Of a stretch of DNA of 15,718 bases, positions 15,229 to 15,718 are shown one piece after another. The translations under genes and the position numbers were made by a program. Every line of letters starts with the position of its first letter. Within the stretch, counting starts at the first letter, position 1. The DNA comes from Bacillota bacterium. Lineage in GTDB: Bacteria > Bacillota > Clostridia > Peptostreptococcales > Anaerovoracaceae. The notes under the pieces were generated by a model. The model did no database searches and had not been told where the DNA came from. It saw only the letters and a list, made by a program, of their open reading frames with translations. The stretch spans positions 1-15,718 of the forward strand of contig CAJPNN010000041.1 in NCBI GenBank assembly GCA_905372035.1, in the 5' to 3' direction.

Positions 15229-15542
15229 CTCCTTATTTTAATTTTTTTGCATTTACACCGTTATTCTAAACCATATATACATGTGAAAAGTTAAAACATT
15301 ACTCCGGAGGAGCACAAATAGTATATATTTCCACAGCTTGGAAACAGTTTGTGTATCGTCAATAAAAAAATACGACGGAAATGTCCATAAAGATATTGAT
15401 TTTTTTAGATACTGTGTCAGTTTATGAAGAAATAGGTGCTGTAAAGCATATTTACTCCGAAGCGTGAGACCCTATTTACATTTCACCCTTGTATCAAGTA
15501 TTGGATATATTTTTTTCAAATTTCCAATCAACTTTTTTTACT
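15229..15542. other. Gene-free AT-rich stretch between the AAA_14 gene and the truncated gene
   Basis: I find no coding region here on either strand. It contains the palindrome CTCCGGAG (15302-15309), the foldable element at 15430-15477 and T-rich runs near 15509-15516 and 15531-15538. A related TTACTCCG stretch occurs near both 15299 and 15452. It may hold remnants of a mobile element, but no insertion-sequence ends can be shown. Confidence 0.5.
15430..15477. other. Branched, foldable element (possible structured RNA or element end)
   Basis: AAATAGG (15430-15436) and CCTATTT (15471-15477) can close a junction that holds two inner hairpins: GTAAA/TTTAC (15441-15445, 15451-15455) and a small CTC-CG/CG-GAG-type hairpin (about 15455-15468). 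The strand of any transcript is unknown. It matches no RNA family I recognise. Confidence 0.35.
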
Positions 15543-15718
15543 CTATTTTAACTGCAATATCGGATTTTTCAAGAGCCTGTTAATAAGGTCTGTGTATACC
15601 ACTTGGTCAACTACTTCCGAAATTGTTGTAATTCTTTGCCCTGCATCTTTGGAAGAAGCTCCACAGTGGTATATCCTCTGCTTATCTGTATTCCAATCTA
15701 TGATAATATACCTGTCAT
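15543..15718 (-). CDS. C-terminal fragment of a PLD-like-domain protein (often fused to ORF6N), cut by the window edge
   Basis: An open frame enters from the right edge and runs 57 codons to TAG at 15545-15543. It reads DRYIIIDWNTD, then YHCGASSKDAG and ends NPILQLK. The base pair before Asp (AT) fits a His codon, giving the HDRY motif. The pattern HDRxxIID followed by YHxGASxKDAG is what I recall from the C-terminal PLD-like domain of Firmicutes ORF6N-domain proteins, which are linked to phages and mobile DNA. The N-terminal part lies outside the window, so the ORF6N half is only predicted. No clear terminator follows. Confidence 0.65.
   Translation of the reverse strand, partial: DRYIIIDWNTDKQRIYHCGASSKDAGQRITTISEVVDQVVYTDLINRLLKNPILQLK

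Noticed and set aside
1..15718. tRNA, rRNA, CRISPR array, T-box or known riboswitch
   Set aside because: I saw no spaced identical repeats, no tRNA-like cloverleaf and no recognisable riboswitch core on either strand; a covariance-model search was not possible.

Overview
The window looks like chromosomal DNA of an AT-rich, low-GC Gram-positive anaerobe, most likely class Clostridia. The reasons are AGGAGG-type ribosome sites, an S-layer-homology (SLH) surface protein, lipoproteins with Gram-positive style lipoboxes, iron-sulfur oxidoreductases, TTGACA/TATAAT-like promoters and T-tailed hairpin terminators. I cannot name the species. Every gene I can support lies on the minus strand, so the text below runs from high to low coordinates, in the direction of transcription.

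Right edge (15718 to about 13850): the last 57 codons of a truncated gene whose tail resembles the PLD-like C-terminal domain often fused to ORF6N phage-type regulators. It is followed by an intergenic stretch with a foldable branched element, then a promoter and an AAA_14/DUF4143 ATPase. This part looks accessory. Next (13691 to 12702) is a membrane-anchored or lipoprotein TIM-barrel protein of the GH114 / endo-alpha-1,4-polygalactosaminidase-like family.

Centre (12587 to 7629): two redox operons. The first is a LacI-type regulator whose stop codon overlaps the start of a PreA-like flavoprotein with two [4Fe-4S] clusters. The second, after a strong terminator and its own promoter, is preT-preA, the NAD-dependent dihydropyrimidine dehydrogenase. 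The two barrel proteins are paralogs, but the LacI-linked one has Ser where PreA has its catalytic Cys and an active-site Asn. It may therefore act on a different substrate.

Left-centre (7628 to 4926): a terminator, an imperfect 66-bp-spaced repeat, then a polar amino acid ABC transporter operon in the order binding lipoprotein, permease, ATPase. It has its own promoter and terminator. The ATPase starts at a GTG that overlaps the permease stop.

Left (4714 to 5): a consensus-like promoter drives a large secreted SLH protein with three FMN-binding domains, each with an ApbE-type flavinylation motif. Behind it is a polytopic membrane protein with two candidate heme histidines and one extracellular FMN-binding domain. 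Together they look like a flavin-based extracytosolic electron route from membrane to S-layer, and this is the most interesting system in the window. The flavin transferase ApbE is not in the window.

Gene-free stretches over 300 bases are 4537-4925, 7237-7628 and 15144-15542. Their promoters, terminators, palindromes and repeats are listed separately, and I see nothing else in them.
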